The notes: generated by a model from the letters alone, not told the origin. A stretch of DNA of 64,000 bases from Streptomyces anulatus (GCF_000721175.1 NZ_JOEZ01000019.1:1-64000), one strand, 5' to 3'; counted from the first letter of the stretch, positions 52,401-64,000 are shown. Made by a program: numbers and translations.

Positions 52401-55110
52401 CCAGGCCCAGGGCGGACGGGTCTCCACCGCCGGCCGGCAGCCAGTACCGCTCGGTCACGAACGCGGTGGTGGGCAGCTCGACCGGCCGGGCCCCGGGCCA
52501 CACCGCGGACCAGTCCGGACGGACCCCCTGCACATGCAGCTGCGCCAGCGCCCGGACCAGCTGGTCCGGTCCGCCCTCGTCGCGGCGCAGCGTGTGCAGG
52601 ACGGCGACCTCGGCGCCGATCGCATCCACCGTCTCTTGGGCGCCGGTGGCCACCACAGGGTGCGGGCTGACCTCCAGCAACGTGGTGCAGCCGTGGCCGG
52701 CGAGTGCGGTGACGGCCTCGTCGAAACGGACCGGTTCGCGCAGGTTGCGGTACCAGTAGTCGGCGTCGAACGCGTCGTCGCCGTCGATCCACCGGCCCTC
52801 GACCGAGGAGAAGAACGGTACGGCCGGCGGGCGCGGGACCACCGGGGCCAGCGCGGCGCGGACCCTGTCCTGTACGCGTTCCACGTGCGCGCTGTGCGAG
52901 GCGTAGTCCACGTCCACCCGACGGGCCCGTACCTCCTCGGCCTCCAGCTCGGCGAGCAGCTCGTCCAGGGCGTCACCGTCACCGGAGACCACGACCGAGG
53001 CCGTGCCGTTGACCGCGGCCAGGGACAGCCGCCCGTCCCAGGCGCGCAGGCGTTCGCGGACCTGCTCGGCGGGCAGCGCCACCGACATCATGCCGCCGAG
53101 GCCGGACAGCTCCACCAGCGCCTGGCTGCGCAGCGCCACCACCCGGGCGGCGTCCGGCAGGGTCAGCGCACCGGCGACGTACGCGGCGGCGATCTCCCCC
53201 TGGCTGTGGCCGGCGACCGCGGCCGGGGTCACGCCCACCGAACGCCACACCTCGGCCAGGGCCACCATCATCGCGAACAGCACCGGCTGCACGATGTCGA
53301 CCCGGTCGTAGTCCTGCTCGCCGCGCAGTACGGCGGTCAGCTCGAAGTCGACGTACGGCGCGAGCGCGGCCTCGCACTCGGCGATCCGGTCCCGGAAGAC
53401 CGTGTTGCTCTCCAGCAGCCGCACCGCCATCTCCCGCCACTGCGATCCCTGGCCGGGGAAGAGGAAGGCCACCGGACCGGGCGCTCCGGTGACGCCCTCC
53501 ACCACCGTCGGTGACGGCCGTCCGGCGGCGACGTCGGCGAGACCGGCCAGCAGTCCGTCACGGTCGGCGGCGCAGACCATGGCCCGGTGCTCGTGCGCGG
53601 TCCGCGTCGTGACGAGGGACGACGCGATGTCCCGCGGGTCCTGGTCGGGGCGGGCGGCGAGATCGGCGGCGAGCGCTGCGGCCTGGGCGCGCAGTCCGGC
53701 GGGCGCCCGGCCGGACACGGCCCAGGCACACGGCCATGACGCTGCGGGCTCGGTGCCGGGTGCCGGGGTGGCCGCCGCGGGCTCCTCCAGGATGACGTGC
53801 GCGTTGGTGCCGCTGACGCCGAAGGACGAGACGGCCGCTCGGCGCGGTTCGTCGCCGGCCGGCCACGGCACCGGCTCGGCCAGCAGCTCGACCGCTCCGG
53901 CCGACCAGTCCACGTACGGCGTGGGCCGGTCCAGGTGCAGCGTGCGCGGCAGCACCCCGTGCCGCATGGCCAGCACCATCTTGATGATCCCGGCCACGCC
54001 CGCCGCGGCCTGGGTGTGCCCGAGGTTGGACTTGATCGAGCCCAGCCACAGCGGTCGCGGGCGGTCGCCGCCGTACACCGCGAGCACCGCCTGCGCCTCG
54101 ACCGGGTCACCCAGCGGGGTGCCGGTGCCGTGCGCCTCCACCGCCGCGACCTGGGCCGGGGTGAGGCCGGCGTCGACCAGGGCGTCCTGGATCACGCGGC
54201 GCTGCGCGGGACCGTTCGGGGCGGTCAGGCCGTTGCTGGCGCCGTCGGAGTTGACCGCGACGCCGCGGACGATCGCGTGCACCCGGTGGCCGGCAGCCAC
54301 CGCGGCGGAGTGCCGTTCCAGCACCAGCACCCCGACGCCCTCGGACCAGGCGGTGCCGTCGGCGGCCGCCGCGAAGGGCTTGCACCGCCCGTCCGGGGCG
54401 AGCCCGCGCTGCCGGCTGAACTCGACGAACGCGCTCGGCGTAGCCATCACGGTGACCCCGCCGACCAGCGCCATGTCGCATTCGCCGCGTTGCAGGGCGC
54501 GGACCGCCTGGTGGAGCGCGACCAGCGACGACGAGCATGCGGTGTCCACGGTGACGGCCGGGCCGCGCAGCCCGAGCTGGTAGGCGACCCGCCCGGACAC
54601 GACGCTGCCGCCGCCCTGGGCGCCGTGGTAGTCGTGGTGCATCACCCCGGTGAACACCCCGGTACGGGTGTCCCGCAGCGCCGCCGGGTCGAGGCCGGCC
54701 CGCTCCACCGCCTCCCACGAGGTCTGCAGGATCAGCCGCTGCTGCGGGTCGGTGTACAGCGCCTCCTTCGGCGAGATGCCGAAGAAGCCGGCGTCGAAGG
54801 CCGGGGCGTCGTGCAGGAATCCGCCGTCCCGGACCGTTGAGGTGCCGGGGTGGTCGGGGTCGGGGTGGTACAGCCCGTCCACATCCCAGCCGCGGTCGCG
54901 GGGGAATCCCGTGATGCCGTCGCGGCCCTCGGCGACCAGCGACCAGAGGTCCTCGGGCGACTCGACGCCGCCCGGGTAGTGGCAGGCCATGCCGACCAGG
55001 GCGATCGGCTCGGCGGACCGGCTCTCCGCCTCCCGCAGCCGCCGGCGGGTGACCTGCAACTCCGCGGTGACACGGCGCAGGTAGTCACGGAGTTTGTCCT
55101 CGCTGCTCAT
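46465..55110 (-). CDS. kirAVI: Cis-AT modular PKS, last two modules (KirAVI-like)
   Basis: 2881 residues. An N-terminal docking helix (1-35) precedes module A: KS (Cys near 191, HGTGT, NLGHTQ), AT (GHSQGE near 635, YASH near 737, methylmalonyl-type), DH ([10 protein letters not shown] near 940), KR (GASGTLGG near 1350, Tyr near 1483, LDD B-type) and ACP (GFGSLSAV near 1647). Module B: KS (Cys near 1877), AT (GHSIGE near 2312, TAFH near 2414, malonyl-type), a KR-like structural remnant (about 2610-2780) with no catalytic half, and ACP (GLSSVTAL near 2836). Predicted output is C=C(CH3)-CO-CH2-CO on the carrier. No TE; transfer to the NRPS is expected. Its ATG overlaps the upstream PKS stop. Confidence 0.93.
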   Translation of the reverse strand: MSSEDKLRDYLRRVTAELQVTRRRLREAESRSAEPIALVGMACHYPGGVESPEDLWSLVAEGRDGITGFPRDRGWDVDGLYHPDPDHPGTSTVRDGGFLHDAPAFDAGFFGISPKEALYTDPQQRLILQTSWEAVERAGLDPAALRDTRTGVFTGVMHHDYHGAQGGGSVVSGRVAYQLGLRGPAVTVDTACSSSLVALHQAVRALQRGECDMALVGGVTVMATPSAFVEFSRQRGLAPDGRCKPFAAAADGTAWSEGVGVLVLERHSAAVAAGHRVHAIVRGVAVNSDGASNGLTAPNGPAQRRVIQDALVDAGLTPAQVAAVEAHGTGTPLGDPVEAQAVLAVYGGDRPRPLWLGSIKSNLGHTQAAAGVAGIIKMVLAMRHGVLPRTLHLDRPTPYVDWSAGAVELLAEPVPWPAGDEPRRAAVSSFGVSGTNAHVILEEPAAATPAPGTEPAASWPCAWAVSGRAPAGLRAQAAALAADLAARPDQDPRDIASSLVTTRTAHEHRAMVCAADRDGLLAGLADVAAGRPSPTVVEGVTGAPGPVAFLFPGQGSQWREMAVRLLESNTVFRDRIAECEAALAPYVDFELTAVLRGEQDYDRVDIVQPVLFAMMVALAEVWRSVGVTPAAVAGHSQGEIAAAYVAGALTLPDAARVVALRSQALVELSGLGGMMSVALPAEQVRERLRAWDGRLSLAAVNGTASVVVSGDGDALDELLAELEAEEVRARRVDVDYASHSAHVERVQDRVRAALAPVVPRPPAVPFFSSVEGRWIDGDDAFDADYWYRNLREPVRFDEAVTALAGHGCTTLLEVSPHPVVATGAQETVDAIGAEVAVLHTLRRDEGGPDQLVRALAQLHVQGVRPDWSAVWPGARPVELPTTAFVTERYWLPAGGGDPSALGLDAVEHPVLRAAVPGADRLVLTGRLSAATHPWLADHTVEGHVVLPGAAMVDLVSRAGDEAGCPVIDQLTLLVPVVVPEDAEVRLRIEAGEPGTDGSRDVTVQGRVGAGNWTLHATAVLTPGGDPPPPAATAWPPAGAEPLDVDELYARLDSAGLRYGPVFRGVRALWRDRAGDLYAEVALPGAEPDGFGIHPALLDACLHPLALSDLRTGAQDRPALPFEWTGVQVHAVGADTVRATLTGARDGAVRIELTDPAGTPVASVRSLALSPLPDGALGLPDRGDLLLPQWAPLTLPDGPAAGYAVRDPALARLLRVSPSDDVAPFILVPAPSGPPAAAAERALALVQEWLADESRATSTLVVVTRRLLDDPGEAATAALVRCAQLEHPDRFAVLDLAGDDDATVAAVPAALAAGEPQVGLAAGAARELRLVRVSPTGEPAGDLGTVLVTGASGTLGGIVARHLVHDLGVRDLMLASRRGPQAPEAATLAAELTAAGAHVAVVACDVADRAELTELLGTTTVDTVVHAAGVLDDGLVADLTPERLARVLRPKVDAAWLLHELLPQARLVLFSSAVGVLGGLGQANYAAANAALDALARVRRAAGLPGVSLAWGLWVDESAMTGGADLARFRRSGFPPLPRDAALAALDAALTVAEPVLVPIRLDLAALRATGDAVPPVLRSLAGAPARRTVTRGGAADSELVARLAGKSPADRHRVLLELVLGHAAAVLGHASPDTIDPDRAFKDAGFGSLSAVQLRNRLSGATGLRLPVTLVFDHPNPAALARHLADRLAGAERPSAAPVTAGTADDPVVVVGIGCRLPGDVRGPDDLWDLLVSERDAIVPFPDDRGWPLAQLHDPDPDAPGTSYTRSGGFVSGAAEFDAAFFGVSPREAVAMDPQQRLLLETVWETCEDAGIDPDTLRGTGTGVFMGAMYQDYGRLLEGAAAEGFLAPGVGGGVLSGRVAYTFGLQGPTVTVDTACSSSLVALHLAAQAIRAGECDLAFAGGVTVLATPAVFVEFSRQRGLAADGRCKPFAAAADGTGMGEGVGVVLVERLSRAREHGHRVLAVLRGSAVNSDGASNGLTAPNGPAQERVIRAALTAAGLGPADVDAVEAHGTGTVLGDPIEAQAVLAVYGGNRPRPLWLGSVKSNLGHTQAAAGVAGVIKAVLSLRHGVLPRSLHIDEPSPHVDWTAGEVALLASAQPWPRHEAPRRMGVSSFGISGTNAHVVIEEAPPAPDAEEERPVLDGVPWLLSARSEAALREQAARLAATAATDPSAVAYALATTRAVHKHRAMVTGADETALRTGLAALAEGNTVPAVLRATAARHRLVLVLTGQGSQLPGMGRGLYETFPEYARAFDEVSAHFTLDTPLQEVVWGDGSLLDRTEYTQPALFALQVAQFRLVSAWGLRPEMLIGHSIGELSAAYLAGMLTLDDAATLVTARGRAMAGLPAGGAMVSVRAAEAVVLPLLAGYADRVSIAAVNGPDAVVLSGDEDAVLELAGVLSDRGHRTRRLRVGTAFHSARVEPALAGFRAVAEAVTFQQPRIPIVSTVRTDEKMISPAYWVDQLRGSVRFLDAVREADRAGGTAFLELGPDAVLAPAVRACLPEVPVPPVALARRDRPDVRAALGALGALHTYGVRVDWPAVYAGREPQRSPLPRYAFQGRRYWPELVPPAPVPAPRPASDALWSALGSGDPAAALSMLGLRGDETPHQVLAAVARLRPGAGTTRRPVRWRLVPDAAPPVLDTTVALVPPPGDDPELTDALAGALARHGARVTVDATERPDLVIVLPGAEPAGMPGVPLWVLTRDGSLPVADHVVDLPPEMDARARARLCAVIGQGHTAARIRPEGVFVAEYADEDPADPALLDEAVTEPPAGVEPSVASVRSGPSGGLRAALARLPRDRWDAEVLTGVRALAAAVLGHDSGAEIGADDEFFDLGLSSVTALELRDHLGALTGLEWAADVLYECPTPQALADLVVARMNEEE

Positions 55111-58100
55111 CGGTCCTCCTGACCCGGTACGGGGCTGCCGAGCTCGGCGTCGATCAGGGCGAACACCTCGTCGTCGGTGGCGGTGGCGAACAGGTCCAGC
55201 GGCGCCTCGGCGGTCGCCGGGCTCAGGGCGGTGAGCAGCTCACGCACCCGTTGCACCACCCGGCCGCGGAACACCTCGTCGGTGGCCGCCTCGGTCAGAC
55301 CAGCGGCGAGGCGGTCGAAGTCGGCGAACAGCGCCGGCAGGTCGTCGGCCCCGCCGGTGCCGCCGTCGAACCGCCCGGCGAGGTGCTCCACCAGGTCGCC
55401 GGGGGTGGGATGGTCGAAGACGAGGGTCGCCTCCAGCGTCAGGCCGAGCGCCGCGCCGAGGCGGTTGCGGAACTCCACCGAGCTCAGCGAGTCGAACCCC
55501 AGCTCCTGGAAGGAGCGCCCTGGGTCGATCGCGGCGGCACCGGCGTAGCCGAGCACGGCCGCGGCCTCGCCGCGGACCAGGCCGGACAGGCGGGCGCGCA
55601 GCTCCGCGGATCCCAGCCCGGCCAGGCCCGGGTCGGCGACGACGGCCGGTGCGGCGCTCAACAGGCCGCGCAGTATCGGGGGCACGACCGCCGGGGTGCC
55701 CGGGCCCCACCGCAGCGCGACCACCTCGGGCTCCGTACCGGCCAGGGCGGCGTCCAGCAGGCGCAGTCCCGCCTCGACCGTCAGCGGTGCGAGGCCGGCG
55801 CGGGCCAGCCGTTCGCGGTCGGCGGTCATACCGTCGTCGAGGTCCCACGGCCCCCAGGCCACCGAGACCGCCCGGCCACCTGCCGCGACCCGGTGCCGGG
55901 CCAGCGCGTCCAGATACGCGTTGGCCGCGGCGTAGTTGCCCTGGCCGGGCCCGCCGAGCACGCCGGCCGCCGAGGAGAAGAGCACCAGCTCGGCCTCGGG
56001 CAACAGCTCGTGGAGGTGGTGGGCGCCATCGGCCTTGGCCCGCCACACGGTCTCCAGCCGGTCGGCGTCCAGCGCGGTCACCACACCGTCGTCGAGCACC
56101 CCGGCGGCGTGCACCACGGTGCCGATCGTCCGGCCGGCCAGCAGCGCGGCCAGCGCGTCCCGGTCACCGACGTCACAGGCGACCGGCTCGATCCGCGCGG
56201 TCAGCCCGGAGAGGCCGGCGGGGACGCGCCCGCTGCGGCTGACCAGGAGCACGTCGGTGAATCCGTGTTCGGCGACCAGGTGACGTACCACCGGGGTGGC
56301 GAGGCCACCGCTGCCGCCGGTGACGAGCAGCGTGCCCGGCCGGCGCGGCGGCGGCGCCTCGGTGGCCGGGGCGCGCACCAGGCGGGCCGCCAGCACCCGC
56401 CCGTCGCGGACCGCCAACTGCGGCTCGCCGGTGGCCAGGGCGCGCGGCAGGATCTGCGCCGCGTCCGTGCCGGACAGCTCGACGAGACCGAAGCGGCCGG
56501 GGTGCTCGGACTGCGCCGAGCGCAGCAGCCCCCATGCGGCGGCCGTGGCCGGGCCCGGATCGGTGGCCACGAAGACCAGGCGGGCGCCGCCGAAGCGGGT
56601 CTCGCCGAGCCAGAGCCGGGCATGGGCGAGGACGTCACGGGTCAGCTCGAACGCGGCGGACGCCGACGTCCCCGTCGCGGCGACCGGCACGATCACCACC
56701 TCGGCGGGTTCGGTCAGCGCCGTCGGAGTGTCCGCACGGGTCACGGTCACGCCCGCGGCGGTGAGCGCGGCGCCGATACCGTCCCGGTCCGGGCCCACGA
56801 CGGCGTACCGGCCGGGCGAGCCGGGACCGATGTCGTCGAGGGGCACCCAGTCGACGTGGTACAGCGGGTCGGCCGAGGCTCCGGCGGGGCGCAGGGTCAC
56901 CGCGTCCACCGAGGCGACCAGCCCGCCGGCAGCATCGGTGAGCCGCACCGAAACGACACCGGGCCGGACCGGGGCGACGCAGGCCCGCGCGGCGACCGCG
57001 CCGCTCGCCGCGACCCGGATCGCGGACCAGGCGAACGGCAGGTGGGCCCGGCCGCCGGGGACGAATCCGCCGAGAGCCACCGCGTGCAGCGCCGCGTCCA
57101 GAAGAACGGGGTGCACGGCGTACGGGCCGACGTCACCGCCGGGCACGGTGACGTCCGCGTACACGGTGTCGCCGGCCCGCCAGGCGCGGCGCAGCCCCTG
57201 GAAGGCGGGACCGTAGCCGGGCAGCCGGTCGTAGAAGCCGGTGAGGTCGAGCTCCTCGGCGTCGCCGGGCAGCGGTGGCGGCTCGGCCGCGACGCCACCT
57301 GCGGGGGCGAGCGCGCCCGTCGCGTGCCGGGTCCAGGCCGGTTCTCCGGCGGCGCGGGCGTGCACCTCGAAGGCGCACCGCCCGTCGTCGCCGGGCAGGG
57401 CCGCGGTGAGCCGCAGGTCGGCGTCGCCGAACGGCAGCGGCGCCTCGATCACCAGCTCGGCCACGACCGGCCGACCGAGCCGGGCGCCGGCCTGTAGGGC
57501 CAGGTCGGCGAAGAACGTGCCGGGCACCAGCGTGGTCCCGTCGACGGCGTGGTCGGCCAGCCAGCCGTGGCCGTCCCGCGAGATCCTGGCCGACAGCACG
57601 TGCCCGCCGGGCAGCTCCACCAGGTCGGCCCGCACCCGGCCGGGGTCCGTGCCGGTGGTCACCCAGTGCCGGTCCCGAGCGAACGGGTAGCCGGGCAGCG
57701 ACAGCCGGCGCGCTCGCGCCGGCATCGGCGGGGTGATCTCGGCCCCGGTGACCCAGGCGGCGGCGAGCGCGTCGAGGTCGTCACCGGTCACCGCGGCGGC
57801 CGGTTTCCGCCGGCGGCCCCGATGGCAGCCGACCCCGGTACGCAGCGCCGTCACCAGTTCGGCGGTGGTCGTGGCCACGACGGCGAGCCGCTCGTCCAGG
57901 TGCTCACGCCCGGACCACAACGTGTACGCCAGCGCCGCCGGATCCATCGCGACGGCCGCCGTGGTCAGGGCGGCGGCCAGGCCCTCGGCGGTGGTCTCTC
58001 CGTCGATCGCCGGGCGGGTTCCGAACACCGCCTGGATACGGTGGGCGAGGTCGGCCAGTTGCGGGAAGTCCAAGCCCAGCTCGGCGAACGGCAGGTCGGG

Positions 58101-61100
58101 CCGTGCCGCGGTCGCACCGACCTCGGTCAGCAGCGCGGTCACGACCGCGGCCACGTCCCCGCCGGCGCCCTCCAAGTGGGTCACCAGCCGGGCCACGCTC
58201 TCGTCGAGGCGGGCGGTGTCCCGGGCGGACACCACGAACAGCCGCGGCTCGGCCGGTTCCGGCACGGCCGGCGGCGCCGGCCACTCGGCGAGGACGACGT
58301 GCGCGTTGGCCCCGCCGGCACCGAAAGAGCTGATCGCCGCGGTCCGCGGCACGTCCGCGCGTCCCGGCCACGGCGCCCGTTCGCGCTGCACCCGGAACCG
58401 TGCGGTCTCCCACCGCACCGCGCTGGACAGCGGGTCGGCGTGCAACGACGGTACGAGTTCCCGATGGCGCAGTTGAAGTACAACCTTGGTGAGCGCCGCG
58501 ACGCCGGCCGCGGACTCCAGATGCCCGATGTTCGACTTGACCGACCCGATCGGCCAGGGACCCGGGCCGGCGCCGATCCGGTCGAAGGCCTCTTCCAGCG
58601 CGGCGACCTCGATCGGGTCGCCGAGGCTGGTGCCGGTGCCGTGCGCCTCCAGGTAGCCGAGGTGGGCGGGGTCGACCGCGGCGCGCCGCAGCGACCCGGC
58701 GATCAGGGCGGCCTGCGATGCCGGGTTCGGCACGGAGAACCCGGCGGTACGGCCGCCGTGGTTGACCGCGGTACCGCGGATGACGGCGTGCACATGGTCG
58801 CCGTCGCGCAGCGCGTCGCGCAGCGGGCGCAGCAGCACCACGCCGACGCCCTCGCCGGGCACGTAGCCGTCCCCGCCCTCGCCGAAGGCGCGGCAACGCC
58901 CGTCGGTGGACAGGAAGGAGGACTGGCTCAGCAGCAGGTACTTGTTCGGGTGCACGGCCAGGTTGACGCCACCGGCCAGGGCCGCCTCGCACTCCCCCCG
59001 GCGGATGGCCTCGACGGCCAGGTGCAGCGCGGTCAGCGAGGACGAGCACATGCTGTCCAGGGCGATGCTCGGTCCGCGCAGGTCCAGGAAGTACGACACC
59101 CGGTTGGCGATCGACGCGCTGAACGACGAGGGCACCGGGCCTGGCTCCGCGCCGACGCCGTACAGCTGGTACTGGTTGTACATCACCCCGGCGAACACGC
59201 CGACGGACCGGCCGCGCCAGGCCGACGGCGCATGGCCGGCCTCCTCGAACGCGTGCCACGCCTCCTGCAGGAACAGCCGCTCCTGCGGGTCCAGCACGGC
59301 CGCCTCGTTCGGCGAGATGTGGAAGAACCCCGCGTCGAATTCGTCCACCCCCGAAATGAACCCGCCCCATTTGCCGTACGAGCGTCCCGGCGTCCGGCGG
59401 TCTTCGGAGTAGATCGCCGCGTGGTCCCAGCGGTCGGCCGGCACCGTGCTGACGCAGTCACGGCCGTCGCGCAGGTTCGCCCAGAACTCGTCGAGGTCGC
59501 GGGCCATCGGGTAGCGGCCGCTGATGCCCACTACGGCGATCGCGTCGTCGTCGGTGCCGACCGGCTCGGGGTCCGCCTCCGGCGTGGTGAACTCGGCCGT
59601 GATCCGGGCCGCGTCCCCGTTCAGGACCACGACGTGGGAGCGGCCGCTGCCCACAGCGGCCAGCAGCACGTCGACGGCGGCCGGGGTCTCCATCCCCCGC
59701 AGGCCCATCCGGCGCAGCGCGGCGTCATCGACCGGCATGCCGCCTTCCGCCCAGGCCGGCCAGCCCACCGACACGATGTCGCGGCGGGTGCCGGCGAACA
59801 GGTCCAGGAACGCGTTCGCGCACGCGTAGTCGGCCTGACCCGGATTGCCCCAGGTGCCGGCGGTGGACGAGCAGAGCACCAGGAAGTCCAGGCTCAGGCG
59901 CCGGGTGGCCGCCTCGAGGTGATGGGCGCCGTCGACCTTGGGGGCGAGCACCGCCCGTACGTCATCGGCTTTCTTCCCCGCCAGCAACCCGTCACGCAGC
60001 ACGCCGGCGGCGTGCACCACCCCGTGCAGCACTCCGAAGCGGTCCACCGCGGTGCGCACCGCGCGGTCCACGTCGTCCGCGCGGGTCACGTCCATCACCA
60101 CCGTGACCACCTCGGCGCCGAGGGCCGTCAGCTCGGCGGTCACGGACGGATCGGCCGGGGTGCGGCCGCCCAGGACGAGCCGGGCGTGTACCGACCGGGC
60201 CAGATGCCGGGCCAGGGCCAGCCCGACCCCGCCGAGCCCTCCGGTGATCAGGTAGACGCCGCGCTCTCGCAGCGACGCCCTGTCCGCCGGTGCCGGCATG
60301 GGCCGGGCGAGCCGGATCCGGCGGGTGCCGTGCGCGTAGCGCACCTCCACGTCCGGTGCCCCGGCGGCCAGCTCGGCCAGCGCGTCGGCCCGGCGTGGCG
60401 AACGGACCACCGCGGCCCGTATGCCCGGGTTCTCCCGCACCGCGGTGCGGAACAGGCCCGCGACAGCGGTGACCGGCGCGTCGTCGTCCTCGACGTGGCA
60501 GACCAGCCGCAGGTTGCTCCGCCCCGCGCGGATCGCGGCTGCCAGGAACTCGCTCAGCGCGACCGCCTCACCGGTGAGGTCGGCCGGATCGGCGGGCTGC
60601 CACAGCACACCGGCCGCGGCGGTGTCCGCGAGCGCGGACGGCCAGTCCGCCCGGTTGTGCGCGCCGGTCGTGACCCAGTGCGCCGCAGGCGCTCCGGGCG
60701 GCGGCAGGGCGGCCGTGTGCCAGGACGCCTCGAACCACACCACCTCGGCGGGCACCTCGGTATCGGCGGTCGTCGTGGTCTCGGCGGTCGTCTCGGTCAC
60801 CGGTCCCGCGGGCGGGGCCGCCACGACCTCGTACTGCCGTAGGTGGTCGGCCAGCAGGGTGAACGTGTTGTGCTCGAACAGCAGGGTCGGGGAGAAGTCG
60901 ACGCCGAAGACCCGTTCCAGGTCGGCGGCGATCCCCAGCAGCGCCGTCGAGTCCAGGCCGAGCTCGTAGAACCCGGCCGTCTCGTCGAAGTCGGCGCGGC
61001 CGGTCCTCGCCTCGATCAGCTCACGGACGATCCGGTCGGTGTCCTGCGCCGCCGGGGGGCGTGCCTCGAGGCGGGTGATCGCCGCGGCGTCCCGGATCCG

Positions 61101-61928
61101 TTTGGAGGTCAGGCCGTGCAGCCAGGCGACGACGGTCCCGTCCGGGGCGTGGAACTCCAGGTCACACGTGGTCAGGTCGCCGTCGGGCCCGGCCGGGCGC
61201 GGCGGGGTGGCGTGCACCAGGGTCCGCGAGCCCAGCGGTCCCGCGGCCCGGACCGATTCGATCAGCATCGGGATGTACGGGCGTGCCTCGTCGCCCGGCA
61301 CGGCCTCGGCGAACTGGGTGGGCAGCAGCGTCGAGGAGTCCAGCGCCGCGGGATGAAGGTGGAAGTACTCGGCGTACTCGGCGGCCTGGGCGCTCAGCGA
61401 GAGGTCCGCGAGCAGGTCGTCCGGCCCGGCGTGCAGGGTACCGACGGCCCGCATGAACTCGCCGTGCTCGATACCGGTCGCGCGGACCGTCGTGTACAGG
61501 TCGGCCATGTCGACGCTCTGCCGTGCGGCGGCGCGCAGGGCCTCCAGGTCCCGCCGGCGCTGCGGAAACGGCAGGCCCAGGTACAGCTGGCAGTCCAGGA
61601 CCGGTTCGCTCTGCCCGGAGGGGCGGCGGGTGCCGGTGACCGACACCCGGAAGTGCCCGTCGTCGCGGGCGAAGCGCAGCGTCAGCTCGGTGTCGAAGTC
61701 CGGCCCGGCGGCGACCGGGTTGCGGAACAGCACACGGCGCAGCTCGACACCGCCGGGATCGGCGCCCCGGGCTCGCACCACCCGCAGGATGATGTCGAGA
61801 AACGACACCCCGGGCAGGATCCGGGTGCCGTGCACACGGTGGTCGCGCAGCACGGGGTCGCTGCCCCGGATCACGACGGTACAGGTCAGCCCGTCCAAGG
61901 AGTCCATCAGGTTCTCTCCCCCGCGCAT
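55107..61928 (-). CDS. Trans-AT PKS: DH-ACP-KR, KS-(degenerate ACP)-DH-KR-ACP
   Basis: Up to 2273 residues; the ATG at 61928 overlaps the previous stop, but the ATG at 61907 has the better GGGGAGA site. Domains: DH ([10 protein letters not shown] near 31), ACP (LGLDSTALL near 325), KR (ITGGLGGVG near 563, Tyr near 698), KS (DSMCSSSL near 961, HGTGT near 1099) without AT, and an ACP-like segment with LGLDFPQL near 1286 that lacks the Ser. Then come DH ([10 protein letters not shown] near 1460), KR (TGGSGGLA near 1870, Tyr near 1998, LDD), ACP (GFDSLSSV near 2146) and a C-terminal docking region. The first half completes a module whose KS ends the upstream protein. Malonyl units must come from the trans AT. 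Two C=C bonds are predicted. Confidence 0.92.
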   Translation of the reverse strand: MRGGENLMDSLDGLTCTVVIRGSDPVLRDHRVHGTRILPGVSFLDIILRVVRARGADPGGVELRRVLFRNPVAAGPDFDTELTLRFARDDGHFRVSVTGTRRPSGQSEPVLDCQLYLGLPFPQRRRDLEALRAAARQSVDMADLYTTVRATGIEHGEFMRAVGTLHAGPDDLLADLSLSAQAAEYAEYFHLHPAALDSSTLLPTQFAEAVPGDEARPYIPMLIESVRAAGPLGSRTLVHATPPRPAGPDGDLTTCDLEFHAPDGTVVAWLHGLTSKRIRDAAAITRLEARPPAAQDTDRIVRELIEARTGRADFDETAGFYELGLDSTALLGIAADLERVFGVDFSPTLLFEHNTFTLLADHLRQYEVVAAPPAGPVTETTAETTTTADTEVPAEVVWFEASWHTAALPPPGAPAAHWVTTGAHNRADWPSALADTAAAGVLWQPADPADLTGEAVALSEFLAAAIRAGRSNLRLVCHVEDDDAPVTAVAGLFRTAVRENPGIRAAVVRSPRRADALAELAAGAPDVEVRYAHGTRRIRLARPMPAPADRASLRERGVYLITGGLGGVGLALARHLARSVHARLVLGGRTPADPSVTAELTALGAEVVTVVMDVTRADDVDRAVRTAVDRFGVLHGVVHAAGVLRDGLLAGKKADDVRAVLAPKVDGAHHLEAATRRLSLDFLVLCSSTAGTWGNPGQADYACANAFLDLFAGTRRDIVSVGWPAWAEGGMPVDDAALRRMGLRGMETPAAVDVLLAAVGSGRSHVVVLNGDAARITAEFTTPEADPEPVGTDDDAIAVVGISGRYPMARDLDEFWANLRDGRDCVSTVPADRWDHAAIYSEDRRTPGRSYGKWGGFISGVDEFDAGFFHISPNEAAVLDPQERLFLQEAWHAFEEAGHAPSAWRGRSVGVFAGVMYNQYQLYGVGAEPGPVPSSFSASIANRVSYFLDLRGPSIALDSMCSSSLTALHLAVEAIRRGECEAALAGGVNLAVHPNKYLLLSQSSFLSTDGRCRAFGEGGDGYVPGEGVGVVLLRPLRDALRDGDHVHAVIRGTAVNHGGRTAGFSVPNPASQAALIAGSLRRAAVDPAHLGYLEAHGTGTSLGDPIEVAALEEAFDRIGAGPGPWPIGSVKSNIGHLESAAGVAALTKVVLQLRHRELVPSLHADPLSSAVRWETARFRVQRERAPWPGRADVPRTAAISSFGAGGANAHVVLAEWPAPPAVPEPAEPRLFVVSARDTARLDESVARLVTHLEGAGGDVAAVVTALLTEVGATAARPDLPFAELGLDFPQLADLAHRIQAVFGTRPAIDGETTAEGLAAALTTAAVAMDPAALAYTLWSGREHLDERLAVVATTTAELVTALRTGVGCHRGRRRKPAAAVTGDDLDALAAAWVTGAEITPPMPARARRLSLPGYPFARDRHWVTTGTDPGRVRADLVELPGGHVLSARISRDGHGWLADHAVDGTTLVPGTFFADLALQAGARLGRPVVAELVIEAPLPFGDADLRLTAALPGDDGRCAFEVHARAAGEPAWTRHATGALAPAGGVAAEPPPLPGDAEELDLTGFYDRLPGYGPAFQGLRRAWRAGDTVYADVTVPGGDVGPYAVHPVLLDAALHAVALGGFVPGGRAHLPFAWSAIRVAASGAVAARACVAPVRPGVVSVRLTDAAGGLVASVDAVTLRPAGASADPLYHVDWVPLDDIGPGSPGRYAVVGPDRDGIGAALTAAGVTVTRADTPTALTEPAEVVIVPVAATGTSASAAFELTRDVLAHARLWLGETRFGGARLVFVATDPGPATAAAWGLLRSAQSEHPGRFGLVELSGTDAAQILPRALATGEPQLAVRDGRVLAARLVRAPATEAPPPRRPGTLLVTGGSGGLATPVVRHLVAEHGFTDVLLVSRSGRVPAGLSGLTARIEPVACDVGDRDALAALLAGRTIGTVVHAAGVLDDGVVTALDADRLETVWRAKADGAHHLHELLPEAELVLFSSAAGVLGGPGQGNYAAANAYLDALARHRVAAGGRAVSVAWGPWDLDDGMTADRERLARAGLAPLTVEAGLRLLDAALAGTEPEVVALRWGPGTPAVVPPILRGLLSAAPAVVADPGLAGLGSAELRARLSGLVRGEAAAVLGYAGAAAIDPGRSFQELGFDSLSSVEFRNRLGAALGLTLEATLVFDHPTPGDLVEHLAGRFDGGTGGADDLPALFADFDRLAAGLTEAATDEVFRGRVVQRVRELLTALSPATAEAPLDLFATATDDEVFALIDAELGSPVPGQEDR

Positions 61929-64000
61929 CAGAACTGGATCTGGAAGAACGGCGCCGGCGGCGTCGGGCCGTCGTGGCGCCCGTTGCCGTTGGCGGAGGCC
62001 GGCACCGGCACGTCGAACCAGAACCGGCGCCGCCGATACCGCGGCGGGTCCAGCGGTTCACGCCGCGGGACGTGGCCGTCCGGGGCCTGGCGCACCACCA
62101 TGTGGGCGTTCGTGCCGCCGAAGCCGAACGAGCTGACCCCGGCCCGGCGTACGCCGTCCCGCCCGGTCCAGTCCCGCAGCTCGCGGACCGGGAACAGCGG
62201 CGACCGGTCGAATGCGAAGCGCCGGTTGAGCGTCGCGCAGTGCAAGGTCGGCGGCAGTTGCCCGTGGTGCACCGACAGCACCACCTTGATCAGGCCGGCG
62301 ATCCCGGCCGCGCTGAGCGTGTGCCCGATGTTGGTCTTCACGCTGCCCACACCGCAGAACCCGACCTCGTCGGTGGCTTGGCGCAGGACCTCGGTGAGCG
62401 CCTTCAGCTCCATCGGGTCGCCGATCATGGTGCCGGTGCCGTGCGCCTCGACGTAACCGAGCTGCGCCGGTGACACCTCGGCCGCGGCGAGTGCGGACTC
62501 GATGACCTCGCGCTGCGCCCTCGGGTTCGGCGTGGTGATGCCCATGGTGCGGCCGTCGTTGTTGACGGCGCTGCCCTCGATCACCGCGTACACCCGGTCG
62601 CCGTCGCGGATCGCGTCCTCAGCCCGCTTGAGCAGCAGGGCGCCGACGCCCTCGCCGAGGACGATGCCGTCGGCGCGCTCGTCGAAGGTGTGGCACCGGC
62701 CGCTGGGTGACAGCGCCCCCGCGCCGCTCATGCCGACGAACGGCACCTCGTCGAGCAGGATCTCGACGCCGCCGACGATCACCAGGTCGGACTCGCCGGT
62801 GCGCAGGCTCTGCGCGGCCAGGTGCACCGCGACCAGCGCCGAGGAGCAGGCGCTGTCGACCACCACGGCGGGGCCGCGCACGTCGAGGTAGTGCGAGAGG
62901 TGGGCGGCGATGAAGTTCTGCGCCATGCCGCTGATCGAGTGGGTCGTCGCGGCGGCATGGTGCGCGCCGAAGTTCGCCGCCCGGGCGCCGGCGAAGACCC
63001 CGACCCGGCGACCGGCCACTTCGGCGGGCGTCAGGCCCGCGTCGGCCAGGCACTCCGCTCCGGCCTCCAGGAACTGCCGCACCAGCGGGTCGACGTGGGC
63101 GGCCCCGGCCGGGTCGAGCCGGAAGAAGTCCGGGTCGAAGTCCTCGATGCCGTCCAGGAATCCGCCCCACTTGCTGACGGTTCTGCCGGGCTGCGGGGCC
63201 GGGTGCCAGAAGCGATCGGCATCCCAGCGCGACGGCGGCACCTCGGTCACCGAGTCCACGCCGCCGACCAGGTTGCGCCAGAACGTGGCGTGGTCGGGCG
63301 CTCCGGGGAAGTGGGCGGCGATGCCCACCACCGCGATGCCCCGCTCCGGCTGCTCCACCCGCGGGAGGTGCGGCTCCGGCGTACGCACCGGGTCCGGCGT
63401 ACGCACTGGCTCCGGCTCCTCGGGCACCGGCTGGTCCGGCATCTGATCGTCGAGGGCGGCGGACAGCTGGGCGATGGTCGGGTTCTCCAGCAGCGCCGAC
63501 GGTTCGGCGACCACCCCGAGGTCACGTTCCAGCGCGGCGAGCAGCTGGGCGATCATGATGGAGTCCACACCGAGGTCGGCGAAGTCGGCGTCGGGCCGGA
63601 TCTGCGTGGCGTCCAGGCGCAGCGTCGCCGCGAAGACCTCGGTGAGCCTTCGCACGCCGTTACCGGTCCGGGTCCCGTGCGCCATGGGCGCGTCCGCGGC
63701 GGCGACCGGCGCGGGGGCCTCGGGGGCGGCGACCGGCGCGGGGGGCTCGGGCGTGGCGACCGTCAGGAGGGCGTCGGCGTCGAACCGGGTGGTGTCCACC
63801 AGGCACGGCAGCACGACCGGGTCGGGCCCGGCCAGCGCCGCGTCCAGCAGCGCCACGCCGTCCCGCGGGCTGAGCGTCCGCAGCCCCAGCTCTCGGTACG
63901 CCGGGGTGTCCACCTCCGGCATGCCGGCCGCCTGCCAACTCGGCCACTGCACCGACCGGAAGACCGTCGTACCGGTGCTGGTGGCGCTCCGGTACTCGGC
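61928..64000 (-). CDS. Trans-AT PKS, C-terminal part (KR end-ACP-KS), continues beyond window
   Basis: The open frame continues off the right edge. The first visible residues (EYRSATSTGTTVFRSVQWPS) are the end of a KR domain. Then come an Ala/Pro-rich linker, an ACP (LGVDSIMIAQLL, Ser near 63570) and a KS with DSACSSAL (near 62850), HGTGT and NIGHTLSA, without an AT. The chain ends soon after the KS (FFQIQF), so this KS works with the DH-ACP-KR at the start of the next protein: a split module, common in trans-AT systems. The stop (TGA 61928-61930) overlaps the next ATG. Confidence 0.9.
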   Translation of the reverse strand, partial: AEYRSATSTGTTVFRSVQWPSWQAAGMPEVDTPAYRELGLRTLSPRDGVALLDAALAGPDPVVLPCLVDTTRFDADALLTVATPEPPAPVAAPEAPAPVAAADAPMAHGTRTGNGVRRLTEVFAATLRLDATQIRPDADFADLGVDSIMIAQLLAALERDLGVVAEPSALLENPTIAQLSAALDDQMPDQPVPEEPEPVRTPDPVRTPEPHLPRVEQPERGIAVVGIAAHFPGAPDHATFWRNLVGGVDSVTEVPPSRWDADRFWHPAPQPGRTVSKWGGFLDGIEDFDPDFFRLDPAGAAHVDPLVRQFLEAGAECLADAGLTPAEVAGRRVGVFAGARAANFGAHHAAATTHSISGMAQNFIAAHLSHYLDVRGPAVVVDSACSSALVAVHLAAQSLRTGESDLVIVGGVEILLDEVPFVGMSGAGALSPSGRCHTFDERADGIVLGEGVGALLLKRAEDAIRDGDRVYAVIEGSAVNNDGRTMGITTPNPRAQREVIESALAAAEVSPAQLGYVEAHGTGTMIGDPMELKALTEVLRQATDEVGFCGVGSVKTNIGHTLSAAGIAGLIKVVLSVHHGQLPPTLHCATLNRRFAFDRSPLFPVRELRDWTGRDGVRRAGVSSFGFGGTNAHMVVRQAPDGHVPRREPLDPPRYRRRRFWFDVPVPASANGNGRHDGPTPPAPFFQIQF

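Noticed and set aside
49153..54600. Large direct repeats between the two cis-AT modules
   Set aside because: These are the homologous KS and AT domains of adjacent modules, expected in modular PKS and not a separate repeat element.

Overview
The window is high-GC actinomycete DNA, most likely Streptomyces: third-position G/C bias, GTG/TTG starts, 4-nt ATGA/GTGA gene overlaps, an XRE/sigma-region-4 regulator, mycothiol/thioredoxin-type ArsC and a large modular PKS all point there. No rRNA or tRNA gene, CRISPR array or replication origin was seen.

Region 1 (1-14.7 kb) is mobile DNA around a broken housekeeping-type gene. An ATP-dependent DNA ligase gene is split: its N-terminal half lies at 1783-2376 and its in-frame OB-domain half at 10462-10848. 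Between them sits an ~8.1-kb element made of a three-gene recombinase module (active tyrosine recombinase, small XRE protein, large nine-zinc-ribbon protein with a degenerate tyrosine-recombinase fold) plus cargo (MFS exporter, Eis-type acetyltransferase, GNAT acetyltransferase). A second, cargo-free copy of the same three-gene module (about 10.93-14.66 kb) follows about 85 bp after the ligase stop. The modules share gene order, 4-nt overlaps and an imperfect palindrome at the left end.

Region 2 (14.6-24 kb) is arsenic resistance in two blocks: MFS/ArsO diverging from ArsO/ArsR, and arsR-acr3-arsO diverging from arsC. A HEPN-like hypothetical gene and a nuclease-like gene lie between the blocks. 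Region 3 (24-26.8 kb) is a junction with a truncated CNNM/DUF21 membrane gene, a secreted-protein gene cut by an IS5-family element (inverted repeats 25820/26693, -1 frameshift transposase), and a terminator.

Region 4 (26.9-64 kb, continuing past the window end) is an elfamycin (kirromycin/aurodox/factumycin)-type biosynthetic cluster: a trans-AT PKS that switches to cis-AT modules, a C-A-PCP NRPS, a Cys-nucleophile Dieckmann cyclase, an AH-AT-ER trans protein, a discrete AT, crotonyl-CoA carboxylase/reductase, aspartate decarboxylase, two P450s, a methyltransferase and a PhyH-type dioxygenase. The domain order of the last four PKS modules predicts a triene with an alpha-methyl group beside a ketone, followed by amide formation with a beta-alanine-like unit and Dieckmann closure to a 4-hydroxy-2-pyridone; this is the kirromycin right-hand end. 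A divergent TetR/MFS efflux operon and a DUF3037/HipA-like pair are embedded in the cluster. The TetR gene appears to begin with ATC rather than ATG.

Functional statements come from motifs and remembered family knowledge; no database search was run.
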